Of a stretch of 64,000 nucleotides of DNA, positions 43,948 to 55,275 are shown one piece after another; the first letter of the stretch is position 1, and each line of letters begins with the position of its first letter. The DNA is from Paralithodes platypus (lineage: Eukaryota > Arthropoda > Malacostraca > Decapoda > Lithodidae), in contig CM064572.1 of NCBI GenBank assembly GCA_032716605.1, positions 39,375,777-39,439,776 on the forward strand, read 5' to 3'. The position numbers were made by a program, and so were the translations under genes. The notes beneath the pieces were generated by a model. It searched no databases, was not told the DNA's origin, and was given only the letters and a program-made list of their open reading frames with translations.

Positions 43948-44278
43948 GTGATTGTGTTGTGTTGCTGTAGGAAAGTGTGATGCTGTTTAGTGTTTTGTAG
44001 AGTTTTTTGGGGTTTGTTTTGTGATCAAGTGTTTGTAGGAAGTTATTCCAATTTAGTTTTCGTTGTTCTTGTATTTTGTTGGTAGTTTGGGTGTTGAGTG
44101 CTTGAATTTGTTGTGTGATGTCTTGTGTGTGGGGTGCTGGGGAGTGTTTCAGTGTGTCGCGTTGTCTGATGAGGTTTTGAATTTCTGGTGTGAAGTTGGA
44201 GTTGTGTCTTTTTCTGTTACCTCTGAATGTGTTTCTTGTCAGCGTTTTGGATAGTTTTATTGAGTATGTGTACAGCAT
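43910..44278 (-). pseudogene. LINE pre-RT linker in a shifted frame
   Basis: 122 codons joining endonuclease and RT: FTPEIQNLIRQRDTLKHS and KLNWNNFLQTLDHKTNPKKLYKTL are the usual helical linker. Frameshifts near 44230 and 43920 connect it to its neighbours, so it is part of one ORF2, not a separate gene. Confidence 0.8.
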
Positions 44279-45077
44279 TGTTGATGTTAGTGATGGGTGT
44301 ACTGTTTAGAGTTGTGAAGTGTTGTTCTGTCTCATTTGTGAATGCTTCCCAGTTAGCTCTTTTATAATTGGTGTATGTGTGTTTGTGGCTAGCTGGGGTG
44401 AGTCTGGTTTTGGTGGTGATAATGATCGGGAGGTGGTCAGAGCCTAAGGTTCTGACCACCCTCCAGGATGTTGTGGGGGCGAGTTCTGGGGAGCAAAAGG
44501 TGATGTCTGGAGATGATGGGTTATAGAGGGCTTGGTGAGGAATATGGGTATGTTGATGGATGTCGTTAAGGATGATGAGGTTATCTGTTTGGTTTTGTAG
44601 TACCAGCCCTCTGTCTGTGTCGGGGTTATCGACAAACCAGGCCGACGTCTTGGCGTTGAAGTCACCACCCAGGATGATGTGTGGGGTGTTTGTGATGTGT
44701 TGTAAGTGTGGTCTGTATTCATTTGGTACTGTAGGGGATGTTTGGGGAGGGATGTATGTGTTTATGATGGTTATGTTGGAGTTGTTGCCAGTGCGTATTT
44801 TAATTGATTGTATTTCTGTTGTTTTATAATTTGTGGGGAGGAGGGATTTGGTTTGTACACTGGTTACTATGTATGATATTTCTTTGTGGACCAGGGTGAT
44901 GAGTCCACCGCCCCCGCCGACAGCCCGGTCTTGTCTGATGGTGGTGAAATTATGAAATGTGGGTGTTTTTTGTGATGTGCGGAGTTTTGTTTCTTGTAAG
45001 ATGGCAATGTGTATGTTGTGTTGTTTGATGAAGTGTGAGAGTTCGTGTTTCTTTGTGTTAATGCCATCTATGTTCAA
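44217..45077 (-). pseudogene. LINE apurinic-type endonuclease domain
   Basis: 286 codons; the frame is open upstream (NINILQLNIDGIN), so the Met at 45077 is internal. Endonuclease motifs: QLNIDG, ILQETKL, NTYIPP, LGGDFNAKT, SPDITF and SDHLPI, all with plausible catalytic residues. It would nick target DNA for target-primed reverse transcription. Continues by frameshift into 43910-44278. Confidence 0.88.
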
Positions 45078-46505
45078 TTGGAGAATGTTAATGTTATGTG
45101 CACGATGTATGTTGGGTGCTGCTGCACGAGGATGGGGTGGGGGTGAGGGGGGTGGGGTGAGGGAGGGCCTGGGGGTTGGGATGGGTGAGGTGGGGGTGGG
45201 GATTGGGGAGCAGGAGATGGGGGTTGGAATGGATTAGGATGGGGTGTGGTGTCAAGAGTTAACCTTAATTCTATTATTTGAGCTATCTAGTTTATACCAG
45301 TGCTTGTGAAATAATCTGATCTACGTGTGTGGGTAACTAATAATTCTTTTCACACATTTATAGTAACTCTTGTTCAAGTTATATATTATTCGTGCCTCCA
45401 TATTATCGTTGAGACGGTTACTACTTCGATTTTACTATTTCCATAGTAACTATTAAATTACATTGTATGTTTATGTAATTCGCATATGCCATATCTTTGA
45501 TCCATGTATTGCCAGATAGGGATTTGCTAATATATTCAAATTTCCTTTAATACTATTACCGTAGTATTTTAGCCTAGTACAACTTCGCTCTGTACGCCCA
45601 TTTGTATTCTGAGTTCTTCCGAATTCTAATTTACTGTGATTTCCAGTCACATTTTAATTGAGTGTCTTTTCCTCATGTTATATTAATTTACATTCATTCC
45701 TAAACCTGTTATAGCGATTCATTGATCTAAATTTGAATTTGAATTCTATACATGTGTGTATCGATCTCTTACCCGGTGTAAATCTATTTTTCGTATCCGT
45801 GTGTCGAGTCTTTCACAAAAACGCTTAGATAAGTAACTTCCCACTTAAACCACCCTGTCGATAAGCTCCTTAGTATATATTTAATATTCACCAGTGTCTT
45901 ATAGTCGCACTATTTCGAATTATAAATTCATACCAAAGCAGTCACTCTGACCTAGGGTCGAACGCACTACCTTTTATTTATCTTACCTGTGTGACCCTTC
46001 CGTTAATCCCCTTGATAAGCGCTCACCGCCCCACGCTCGTGAACGCTGTTTCAAGTCAATTTGCCTTATGTCAGAAGTCTTCACTTTAGACGTTACTCTC
46101 ACATACGTGTTATCATTTGACTTGATTACCTATGTACATGTGTAACACTATTATTCCTGCATATTTATATTACCTATACTGTGTGTAAATGTAACGTGAC
46201 TAAACACAATTAAGTTATAATTTTAGACCATTCTATATTTGATACCTCACTTGAGTACCTTTATTGTCTGTCCTATATGACAGAACAATACACTATATAC
46301 CATAACCTATGTCATTTGAATAAACTAAACTGTGAAGTAATATTGTGTTCTTATTGTGTGAATGCTGCCTTGGGATAAGGAGTTGATGTAAGATATATAA
46401 AGCTACACGTGACCCTGTCGAGCATATTCAATCTCAACATATCTTATTATAAGATTGTATAGAGATTATAACTAATCGAGTTGAAATACCAACCCGACAT
46501 TTCAC

Positions 46506-46522
46506 TGGTGGCAGCGGTGTCT
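46506..46522 (+). other. Primer-binding site of element 3
   Basis: TGGTGGCAGCGGTGTCT one base after the LTR end ...TTTCA. Confidence 0.8.
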
Positions 46523-46585
46523 CGGTACGGCACATTACCTTGCTTAATTTGTTTCATACTTGCACTCTCAATTTACCCAATCACC

Positions 46586-47500
46586 ATGGCAGCTAAGTCA
46601 CTCGATATCCTGGCATTCAAGCCCGAGGAAAACGACATAGGAACATACATGGAAATGGTCAAACCCGTCCTGGATCTGATGTTCCAGGACCAAGAGGCTT
46701 CTAAGATTTACACAGTCATAGTTAAATTAGGTAAATATGCAGGGAAGATATCAGGGTATGTGCGGGAACAAATGCCTGGTTTAACCTGGGCACCATTTGA
46801 AATGTATGTAAAAGCTGCCATTAACCCTGTCCTAGGCCAAATAATCTCGGACAGGCATTTTCACCAAGTCAAATTTAATGGGAATTTGGATGACACGATC
46901 AGTGAGTTGACCCAGCTCGCTGTCACCGCGTTCACAGAGGAAACCACCGCTCAAAAGAAGAAGATTATTTTCAGGGCCTTGCTGAAGATCTTACCTTTGG
47001 CGGTGGCCGACCACTTCTCTATTGTGGAACCCATTAACTACGACACAGATATGCCAGTCGTGAGGCGGATTATGACCCTGAGGCAAACCCGGGGACAAGA
47101 TATGGTAGCCGCCATACAAAAAACCACCACCCACACATCCACCGTACCTGCTGCCCCTAGCCCTATGGCCCCCCGAGCCAGTGATAAGGCCGAGGAATGG
47201 ACCAGGATACGCCCAGCCGACTGGAGACCCTGCAATGGTCAAAGTTTGTTGATGTCATTTCGGGAATCATTCACCGAGCTGACGAAGAAAAGGACCAGGT
47301 CACCCAGGTGGTGGGCCCAGATCCCCTGGATTAAACCAAGGCGGATCGCAACCATCACAGAAGACGGCACGGCCGGATTTGAAGAAGGCCCCGAAGAAGA
47401 CCAGAGAGATAACTTCGAACCAGAAATTGAGACCCCCAAGATCTTGATTTTTAGGCGGCCCCCGTACACAAATCACTTTAAAAATGGCGGGAGCGCATGA
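46586..47500 (+). CDS. Gag of element 3
   Basis: 304 codons from ATG 46586 (context ACCATGG). The Met at 46481 lies inside the LTR and before the primer site, so it is rejected as start. Alpha-helical capsid-like region (residues ~10-160: YMEMVKPVLDLMF, VREQMPGLTWAPFEMYVKAAI, VTAFTEETTAQKKKIIFRALLKILP), then a Pro/Ala-rich and acidic tail. No CCHC knuckle visible. The frame is intact and overlaps the protease frame by 17 bp, suggesting ribosomal frameshifting for pol. Confidence 0.78.
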   Translation: MAAKSLDILAFKPEENDIGTYMEMVKPVLDLMFQDQEASKIYTVIVKLGKYAGKISGYVREQMPGLTWAPFEMYVKAAINPVLGQIISDRHFHQVKFNGNLDDTISELTQLAVTAFTEETTAQKKKIIFRALLKILPLAVADHFSIVEPINYDTDMPVVRRIMTLRQTRGQDMVAAIQKTTTHTSTVPAAPSPMAPRASDKAEEWTRIRPADWRPCNGQSLLMSFRESFTELTKKRTRSPRWWAQIPWIKPRRIATITEDGTAGFEEGPEEDQRDNFEPEIETPKILIFRRPPYTNHFKNGGSA

Positions 47501-47912
47501 AGAAACGGACTCAGGAGGACTACCCATCTATGGAAAACTCACTCTAAATGGAGTAAAAATCTGCCTACTGATCGATACGGGAGCATCCCGATCATGCCTT
47601 TTCTCTCCCTTCTTCAAAAAACAAAAGAACGCTTTAGGCACAATCCAACCTTCCTCAATCGAGTTAGTCAGTGCCGACGCCAAATTGATTGATAACTTTG
47701 GACAAACACTTCCCCTATATGTAAATACCCCCGTTCCTCATCACGGAACCAACCACTCTTTCGTGGTTTATGATCCCAAGGAGACCCTATACGATGGATA
47801 TTTGGGTCTCGACTTGCTCACTAAAGTGAGTGCTTCCCTAGATTGTAGGAATAGAACACTGACGTTCTCACCCCCCAAACAAATAAAAACAAAAACAAAA
47901 TTGTGCCTCTAA
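47484..47912 (+). CDS. Retropepsin-type protease of element 3
   Basis: 142 codons with LLIDTGASRSCLF (DTGA at residues 31-34) and DGYLGLDLLTKV (flap-side motif). It would cleave the Gag-Pol polyprotein as a dimer. The first Met overlaps the gag end. Pol probably continued past 47912 by a different frame (IVPLIEAPSQKPRLEL), so the stop here follows an indel. Confidence 0.82.
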   Translation: MAGAHEETDSGGLPIYGKLTLNGVKICLLIDTGASRSCLFSPFFKKQKNALGTIQPSSIELVSADAKLIDNFGQTLPLYVNTPVPHHGTNHSFVVYDPKETLYDGYLGLDLLTKVSASLDCRNRTLTFSPPKQIKTKTKLCL

Positions 47913-48503
47913 TCGAGGCGCCCAGCCAAAAACCCAGACTAGAACTACCCCACGACTATGCACTCTTTCTACCAAAACTTTACCCTCCACCCAGCCCATT
48001 CCTACCCTAACACCCCCCAATCCTGTTCCTTCCCCTCCGACTCCGATTTCTCCCCCTTGCATAATGCTCATCGGTCAAGCAGTCACTGCCAAACTCGTGA
48101 CACTCCCCCGTCATCATGAGAAGTGGATTCCCATTGTACCCACCTTGCCTGGGGATGCCATTATGACCCCTCACCTCCAAAGCCCCTTTGATAGGGACTG
48201 CCTAACCGCTCCTAGTATAATTTCTAACTAATTAAATTGCATAAAGATCGCCAATATATCAGACCAGCCCATTACCCTACCAAAAGGTTTAACCATTGGA
48301 GAACTAGAGCCTTATGTAGAAGAACTATCCATTCCAGCTGATACTCCCTCTAACCCTCCTTTACCCCTACCCTGTATTCCTTCTCATCTAACCCCCCAAC
48401 AACAAGCCGACCTGAAGAATCTATTAACCACCTACCAAGACATCTTCGCCACTTCAAATCGAGATGTGGGAAAACCAACGTATTCCATCATCCTATCCCC
48501 ACC
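47913..48503 (+). pseudogene. Protease-RT linker of element 3
   Basis: Readable in pieces: HHEKWIPIVPTLPGDAIM, HLQSPFDRDCL, TLPKGLTIGELEPYVEEL and TPQQQADLKNLLTTYQDIFA, the usual RT lead-in. Frame changes and a TAA near 48229 break it. Confidence 0.65.
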
Positions 48504-49448
48504 GTGGGACGTCCCATCAAAAAACCCAGCAGAAGAAAAAATCCCATTCAACGACAAGTTGAAGAGTCCCAAGTACAAGACATGTTGGCCACCGGAGTAG
48601 TCCGCCCCTCGACAAGCCCTTGGTCGTCCCCAGTAGTACTTGTACGGAAGAAGGACGGGACCACCAGGTTCTGCATAGATTATCGCAAACTCAATGATGC
48701 CATGATCAAAGATGCCACTCCCCTTCCCAGGATTGATGATTCCCTAGAATCCCTACTTGGAGCTAAATGGTTCACTACCCTCGATTTGCAAGCAGGGTAT
48801 TGGCAAGTGCCATTCCTTCCCGAACATCAACAGAAGACGGCGTTTGCCACCAGCCAAGGCCGCCTATATGAATTTACCGTATCGCCTTTCGGTTTATGCA
48901 ATGGCCCTGCCACATTCTCTAGGTTGATGGAATCCGTATTGCAAGGATTGACCTGGGAAACCTGCCTGGCTTACTTAGACGACATCATCGTGTTCGGAAA
49001 AACCTGGGCTGAACACCTATAACGCCTCCAACAAGTCTTCCAAAGAATCCGAGAGGCCAACTTAAAACTAAAGCCCTCCAAATGTACGTTGGCGAAGACC
49101 GAAGTACAGTTCCTAGGCCACATCGTATCCGACCAAGGAATTGCACCAGACCCCCACAAACTAGATGCCATTGGGAAAATTCACCCCCCCCCCCACTAAC
49201 GTCAAAGGAGTTCGAGCATTTCTCGGGCTAGCCTCCTACTATAGAAGATTTATGAAAAATGTTGCCACCATTGCTTAGCCTCTTCATGACCTGGCCAAGA
49301 AAGATGAACCATTCCTATGGACACCACAACGCCTACAGGCCTTCAATACCCTGCAGGAATTGTTGATTGCATCACCCATCGTCTCTTTCCCCGACTACAA
49401 CCAACCCTTTTGATTATACACCGATGTCTCCCAAACTGGAATAGGTGA
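48504..49448 (+). pseudogene. Reverse transcriptase of element 3
   Basis: Fingers and palm in one frame to 49022: SPWSSPVVLVRKKDG, RFCIDYRKLN, TTLDLQAGYWQVP (motif A Asp), TFSRLMESVL and AYLDDIIVFG (motif C YLDD), so all catalytic Asps are present. The frame is then broken by TAA at 49020, a length change in the C run at 49186-49195, TAG near 49276 and TGA near 49412. The thumb and connection (SKCTLAKTEVQFLGHIVS, RAFLGLASYYRRFMKN) remain readable. Confidence 0.88.
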
Positions 49449-49764
49449 CGTGTTAGGACAGAAACGAGAGGGCAGAGAACACATCATAGCCTGTGCCAGC
49501 CGAACCCTCAATCCAGCAGAAGTAAACTACCCTGTGACTAAGAGAGAATGCCTGGGCATTATCTGGGCCCTGCACAATTTTAAAGCCTATTTAGCCGGGG
49601 TAAAAGTCACCATCATCACCGACCACCACGCCCTACAATGGTTAAGGAAGTCCGACACCAAGAATGCTTTAACTGTCAGATGGAGAGAAAGTTTAGAAGA
49701 ATTTGACTTCGAGATAGCTTACAGACCTGGGAAACTCCACACCAATACTGACGCACTGTCCTGA
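49415..49764 (+). pseudogene. RNase H domain of element 3
   Basis: LYTDVSQTGIGDVLGQ, ACASRTLNPAEVNYPVTKRE, IITDHHALQWL and YRPGKLHTNTDALS are the standard Ty3 RNase H blocks. The frame from 49450 is open to TGA 49762-49764 (expected ALSRLP). It would degrade the RNA of the hybrid. Confidence 0.85.
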
Positions 49765-49799
49765 CTACCCACTGTTGCCACACCAGAGACCCCCCCCCT

Positions 49800-50971
49800 A
49801 CCACCCCCTTGGAGATGCACCCCATTTTTAGCCGTCCACCATCAAGATTCCGCAGATCAAGAGCAACAACAACTACTCAAGCAATTTCAACGACAAGAAA
49901 AACCTGGCTGGATGCCCCGAACCATGTTCTCCCATCTCACTAGACGAGGAGATAATCTGTTCACACCCGAAGGGAAAATTGTAATTACCCCAGCTACTGC
50001 CCTAGCCACCATGCAATCCATCCATATGCATAATGGCATCCATTTGGCCCAACGGAAGCTGACTGCCATCTTCCAACAAGTGTATTGGACCCCTTCCCCC
50101 TACATCACTGCCAAACGGATCACCGAAGCCTGTCGCGCCTGTGCCCTAAGCAAAGACAGGACCCACACCCCAGGACCTTCTGGAAAGTTAGTAGCAACTA
50201 AAGCCTGGCAACGTTTAGCCGTTGATGTAATGGGTCCATTAGAAAGAAGTCAAGGTTTCAAGTACATAATTACCTTCGTGGACACATACTCCAAATATGT
50301 GATCGCCTGCCCTGCTAAAGAGCATTCTGCAATAGCAGTAGCAGAAGCCATGATTCAACATGTATTCCCATACTTCGGTTTGCCAGAAGCCATACACTCT
50401 GACAACGCCCCAGAATTTACCAGCCACATCTGGTCCCACCTATTTTCAAATGTGTAGGTATAAGATCAGCCACTCCTCCCCATACTGGCCCCAAGGAAAT
50501 TCCATCTGTGAACGAAGCCACCGCACAATTGCAAACCAAGTCCAGACAAGATTGCAACAGATGAACACGAAGGATTGGCCTAGCCAGGTAAAAATCGTTC
50601 AGTGGGGAATAAACAGTTCCCCCAGGAAAGACGGGATCTCCCCCCATGAACGCATATTTGGAGTGCCCCCCCTACTACTCCCATTACGTCATCTAGCTGT
50701 CCCCTATGAGCCCTCATCTAATTTTGACCAGTCCCTGGTTCATTTGAAAAATCGACTGAGACAACTCCAATATCTGCAAGATCTAAAACCTGACGAAACC
50801 GCCAAGGTAAGTCCTCATCACGTTGGTGACCTCGTGATGGTTGCTCAACTGCCCATGCCGTCCAAATTAAAACTCAGATATCAATGTCCGTTTGAAATTT
50901 TAACTATTCCAAATTGCTACCAGGTAACCATAAACTTTTTTGGTGAGTCACGCACATACCGAAATAGATAA
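49800..50971 (+). pseudogene. Integrase of element 3
   Basis: First frame (49912-50457): zinc domain H40..H44..C74-x2-C77, then core D105 (AVDVMGPL) and D164 (HSDNAPEF). A shift near 50447 moves to the frame 50360-50971, which carries the catalytic E (ICERSHRTIANQ, ~50510) and the post-core GISPHERIFG. It ends with a GPY/F-like segment (SKLKLRYQCPFEIL). The DDE triad is complete but split by the frameshift. Confidence 0.87.
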
Positions 50972-52230
50972 GTACGTATGTTTCAACCCTTAGATGAGAA
51001 TGCCATTATGCTTGCAGATTCCCCAGAGAAAAACATGTTGCCTTTGACTAATGACCAGAAATTGGGGACCTCAGATTCCCCTCCTCCTCCTCTTCCTTCC
51101 GTTTCCTCTCTACCTCCCCTATGAGAGGAACTCATCCACCAGCTTCTTCCTCCTATACCTAAGCCACATAACCGCCCAAATCCCCTTCAACTCAATCTGC
51201 CCTCAAGATCATTTGGATCTGTCAGCCCCTTTACACAGCCTTCTCCCGAGTTGTCTACTCCAGCTGACGTTAATGTCACCAGAACCCCACCCACCCCTTG
51301 CTCCCTATCTCCTTCTGTCAGGCTACCAATTTTTTTCAGAATCAACCAGCACTCTTCCTAGCTCGCCCATAATAACAAATATTCTACTTTTACAACAGCC
51401 ATCCAACTCTGACATAATCACCCTCTCTTCACCCTTACCTAAAACTTCAGCCAACACCTTCATTCCCCTTACCAGTACCCCTGCTCAAATAAGACCTGAC
51501 CAGGCCCTTCCATCAAGTGCAACTGCCACGCCCCCTATTCAACCAGCCACCTCTCCCATCCTGCCTAATTTACTGTCACATGAACCTTCTACCTTTCCAA
51601 GAACTGTCTCTATTTCACCCCCTACTAATCTTTCCATACCCCCCCCCCCCAGAATGCTCAATCGCCCCACCTAATACCCCTCTTATCTAATCCACCATGT
51701 ACGAGATCCGGGCGTCATGTAAAGCCACCGCAGAGATGGGCTCCCACCTTCCAGCCAGCCTACACGTGGCGGCACATCAAAGGAGCCGCCACTTCTACTA
51801 CAAGGTCACCTAGCCAGCCTGTATCATACCCTTACACCTATGACACAGTCCCCCTCACCGCCAGACTTCCCCCACCTGGGAGGACCACTTCCAACACCCC
51901 TACAGTGGCCACTGCCCATGCAACTCCTCCACCAGCAACAACTCCAGCAGCCCTTAAGCCCGGAGTCAACATGAAGATCAAGTGTGTTTGTATCCTCCGA
52001 CCGGAACCACCCTAAGGCCCTCAGGTCCCCGGACCATCTCCTTCAGGTTACGAACAACTCGACAACACCCCTCGAGATTACTGTGAACACTAATCCCTCC
52101 ATCCCTCCCGACAGCACTACAACACTCTGGTGTTTGGTACTGGACCGGTTAACAAGGACTCTCACCACCCCCACCTGCCGCAAATATGCTATGAGGTCTC
52201 GAGGTCGAGACTTTGTTTCCGTAGAAGGTG
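50972..52230 (+). pseudogene. Proline/serine-rich 3' tail of element 3
   Basis: Several overlapping Pro/Ser/Thr/Leu-rich frames (51051-51674 is the longest). None has a signal peptide plus fusion architecture, so no env gene is supported. Composition and position parallel the tail of element 2. It ends at GTAGAAGGTG (purine-rich, 52221-52230) before the LTR. Confidence 0.55.
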
Positions 52231-54898
52231 TGAAATGACGGAGCCTAAAGGACAACCACGCAAGATAGCCACCGTAAGGGAATCCAGGGAGACCAGAAGA
52301 AAAGGATTTAGAAATAGATTCATTTCCCATTTTCCAGAGAATGGGAAATCTGACCACTGGACCCATTCTCTAATTCCCCAAACAGATGAGTTACCCCCAA
52401 ATGACAGGTCAAGCCCATCCAATCATCACCTCATGCAGCCCCGCCAATCACAGGGCGGGACTCAAATAGCTAGAGCAGAACTTCCCCCCATGAATACCCC
52501 CCCCCATCATAGTATTCATCATACTATTCGGGGGGGGGGGGGGCCCGAATACTATGATGAAAAAGTGTTTATGCAATCTAAGCATAAAGAGCGCTGGGAG
52601 TATTTAAATCGTTGGGGCCCTCCATCCTCAAGAAGCTGCCAGACGAGAAGAAAAGTGAAATGGTGATATGAAATGCCACAGAAGAAAATCATTACATAAA
52701 CAATCCAAATAGCCAAAACAATTAGTGAACAGGAATTCACTAATTACATCATCAGGCTTGATGATATAAGAAAGAACCAAAAGTAAAAAAGACGAGAACC
52801 TCAGTGTGATGTCATTAAGCACCATAATATATTTTTCATGTAATTATTAACCTCAACATAGCCCATTTTTATGTATTTACTATGCCCCCATTCATACGAG
52901 ATCACGCAACCTGACCAAGAAAAATAACCCAAATATGTACTGACTGAAACTACAGGAAGTCAGTTCACACTTAGTAGCTTGCTCCGTCCGGATATAATTA
53001 TGTCCGGGAGTATAATTACCTAAACACTCCGTCTTGATAAGTCTGTCCGGGAGTCGTTTGCCCTGAGAGAGAGAAGGAGCCTGCTGTCCACTGCCCCCCT
53101 GCCCTTGGACTCCTGCCGAAGCAGTACCCTGACGTCTGGCCCTGCCCCCTGGACCCCTGACGAGTGGCCCCATTACGTCCAGCTGCCGTCCCCGGACCTC
53201 TGTGATGCCCCGACCCTCGTACTTGGCCCTTCTCCTCCTCCACGCTAACCCTAAGTGTTTCTGCGTATCTCAATTTGTGGCTATTGTTGCAGGTAAGGTA
53301 ATAATATATGCGAGTATTCCGGAAGTGTTATTAAGTTGATCTGTGCCAAGGATCTGTGCCTGTTATTTGTTCAATTATCGATCTGTGTACACGTTCCATA
53401 GTCCTTTGTCCTCCTATAAATCTTGATCTGTGCAAGTGAATTCATCGCACCAGATATTGCTACGCATACCCCTTTGAAATATATTTCTTGAGGTGTTATC
53501 ATTAGTTATCAATTGTACACCAGTTATATACATTCATCTCGATCCAGGCTCAAGACGGAATTCTCTCAGATGTCACCTATATATGTTATTTATTCTCTTG
53601 TGTATCCAAGTTGAAGTGTAGACATATACCGTGAAGATATTCCCTAATTTGCTACCATTTACCTATGACCTATGCCGAAATTTTAATTTATCTACCTTTC
53701 CTTACCGAAAAGTCAAGAACCCCCAGTTGAGTTAACCTTAATTCTATTATTCGAGCTATCTAGTTTATACCAGTGCTTGTGAATTAATCTGATCTAGGTG
53801 TGTAGGTAACTAATAATTGTTTTCATACATTTATAGTAACTCTTGTTCAAGTTATTTATTATTCGTGTCTCCATATTATCGTAGAGACCGTTTCTACTTC
53901 GATTTTACTATTTCCATAGTAACTATTTAATTACATCGTATGTTTATTAAATTCGCATACGCCATATCTTTGATGCACGTATTGCCAGATAGGGATTTGC
54001 TAATATATTCAAATTTCCTTTAATACTATTACCGTAGTATTTTAACCTAGTACAACTTCGTTGTGTACGCCCCTTTGTATTCTGAGTTCTTCCGAATTCT
54101 AATTTACTGTGATTTCCAGTCACATTTTAATTGAGTGTCTTTTCCTCATGTTAAATTAACTTGCATTCATTCCAAAACCTGTTATAGCGATTCATTGATC
54201 TAAATTTGAATTTGAATTCTATACTTGTGTGTATCGATCTCTTACCCGGTGTAAATCTATTTTTCGTATCCGTGCGTCGAGTCTTTCACAAAAACCGCTT
54301 AGATAAGTAAATTCCAACTTAACCCACTGAGCCCCAGCGACGCAAACAGTGCTTCGGCAATGTATGTAACGCTGAACCCCAGGATGCATATTTTGCGTCG
54401 GGGTTTATTTACTCCAGTACTATTGCACCTAGAGGGCTCAGATTTGTATGGGAAATGTGTAAGTATCCCCCGCAACAATGCCGATGGTTTAAAACTCTCA
54501 AAGTCCAACCGCGTGCGCGTGAGCGCCCAAAAACCTGTTTTTGCCTGTTTTTGCCTACTTATTTCCCCTCTTGTAATTCCGACTTTCGGGCGCACCGTAG
54601 GACCCCTTAATGACCTAGGGGATCGGTGTTTTGTGGGTTTTCCTTCATTTCTAGCCCATTCCTGGTGTTTTCTGAATTTTTGTTGTTGACATCCCTCTGG
54701 TCCTGGGTGGTACATTTATTATTAACTAGCTGGGGTTCAGTGGGTTACACCACCCTGTCAATAAGCTCCTTAGTATATATTAAATATTCACCAGTGTCTT
54801 ATAGTCGCACTATTTCGAATTATAAATTCATACTAAAGCAGTCACTCTGACCTAGGGTCGAACGCACTACCTTTTGTTTATCTTACCTGTGTGACCCT
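52231..54898 (+). repeat. 3' LTR of element 3, truncated
   Basis: Matches 40530-41953 plus 45251-45998, ending at GTGACCCT where 5' LTR sequence continues for another ~506 bp but this copy switches to unrelated DNA. It contains a C-run/G-run inverted segment at 52498-52560 and a MITE at 54319-54748. Confidence 0.88.
54319..54748. mobile_element. TTAA MITE (family E) nested in the 3' LTR
   Basis: TTAA 54319-54322 and TTAC 54745-54748 flank inverted termini CCCACTGAGCCCCAG / CTGGGGTTCAGTGGG. The other LTR has the empty site (CTTAAACCACCC at ~45845), which proves a TTAA duplication with one later mutation. piggyBac-like by target and CCC end. The frames inside are not genes. Confidence 0.88.
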
Positions 54899-55113
54899 AG
54901 TAGTAAGAAGACATGACACCTGACGACATTGCAGCCTCTTAGGCACTGAGGCCCCCAAGCAGCCCCCAAGCAGACCCCCCCCCCCCTTGCCCACTGTAGT
55001 GGTGTGCCTCCTGGTGACACTATGCACCACCACCCCATCCCCCCCCACCCACCCGCCATAGGCCTCGGTGCGCCCCTGGTTATATTTTTTGACCTTTTAG
55101 ATTTCTCCAGGCC

Positions 55114-55144
<31 letters not shown>

Positions 55145-55275
55145 ACAGACCCGGGTGACACCTGGCGACACTGTTTGATCTGTAAATGCAACCCCCCCCC
55201 CACCCACCCACCCCCCCACCCACCATAGGCCTCGGTGCACCCCTGGTGTCCAGCCGACACACACACACACACACA
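54899..55275. repeat. Duplicated C-rich segment with (CA)n
   Basis: A segment of GTGACAC, a C/A-rich run, then CCATAGGCCTCGGTGC(G/A)CCCCTGGT occurs at ~55010-55081 and ~55155-55250, each followed by (CA)n. Frames here are compositional. Confidence 0.65.

Larger units (their letters stand above)
41954..45250 (-). mobile_element. Jockey-like LINE inserted in the element 3 LTR
   Basis: Flanked by the 10-bp duplication GTCAAGAGTT (41944-41953, 45251-45260). The minus-strand 3' end is (AAC)n-type. 3297 bp with endonuclease and RT but no ORF1, so 5' truncated inside a proline-rich N-terminal segment. The 3' terminal ~45 bp are shared with the SINE-like element ending at 14029. Confidence 0.9.
40530..46504 (+). 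repeat. 5' LTR of element 3, interrupted by a LINE
   Basis: Starts TGAAATGACGGAGCC like 52231 and ends ...GACATTTCA before the primer site. Without the LINE and its duplicated target it is ~2.67 kb, unusually long. A 22-base C run lies at ~40779-40800. The plus-strand frame 40486-40920 is an LTR shadow repeated at 52130-52666. GCAG|GTAAGG near 41529 and 53294 resembles a splice donor. Confidence 0.88.
40530..54898 (+). mobile_element. Ty3/Gypsy element 3 (gag-PR-RT-RH-IN order), decayed
   Basis: 5' LTR 40530-46504 (with a nested LINE), primer-binding site 46506, gag, protease, RT, RNase H and integrase in standard Gypsy order, a Pro/Ser-rich tail, purine-rich GTAGAAGGTG, then the 3' LTR 52231-54898 (with a nested MITE and lacking ~500 bp). 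Several stops and frameshifts make it inactive. It is the full-length relative of element 2. Confidence 0.9.

Noticed and set aside
51051..51674. Possible env gene after integrase in element 3
   Set aside because: Hydrophobic-looking start, but the frame is Pro/Ser/Leu-rich low complexity in competing frames, with no cleavage site or membrane anchor pattern; it matches the proline-rich tail type of element 2.
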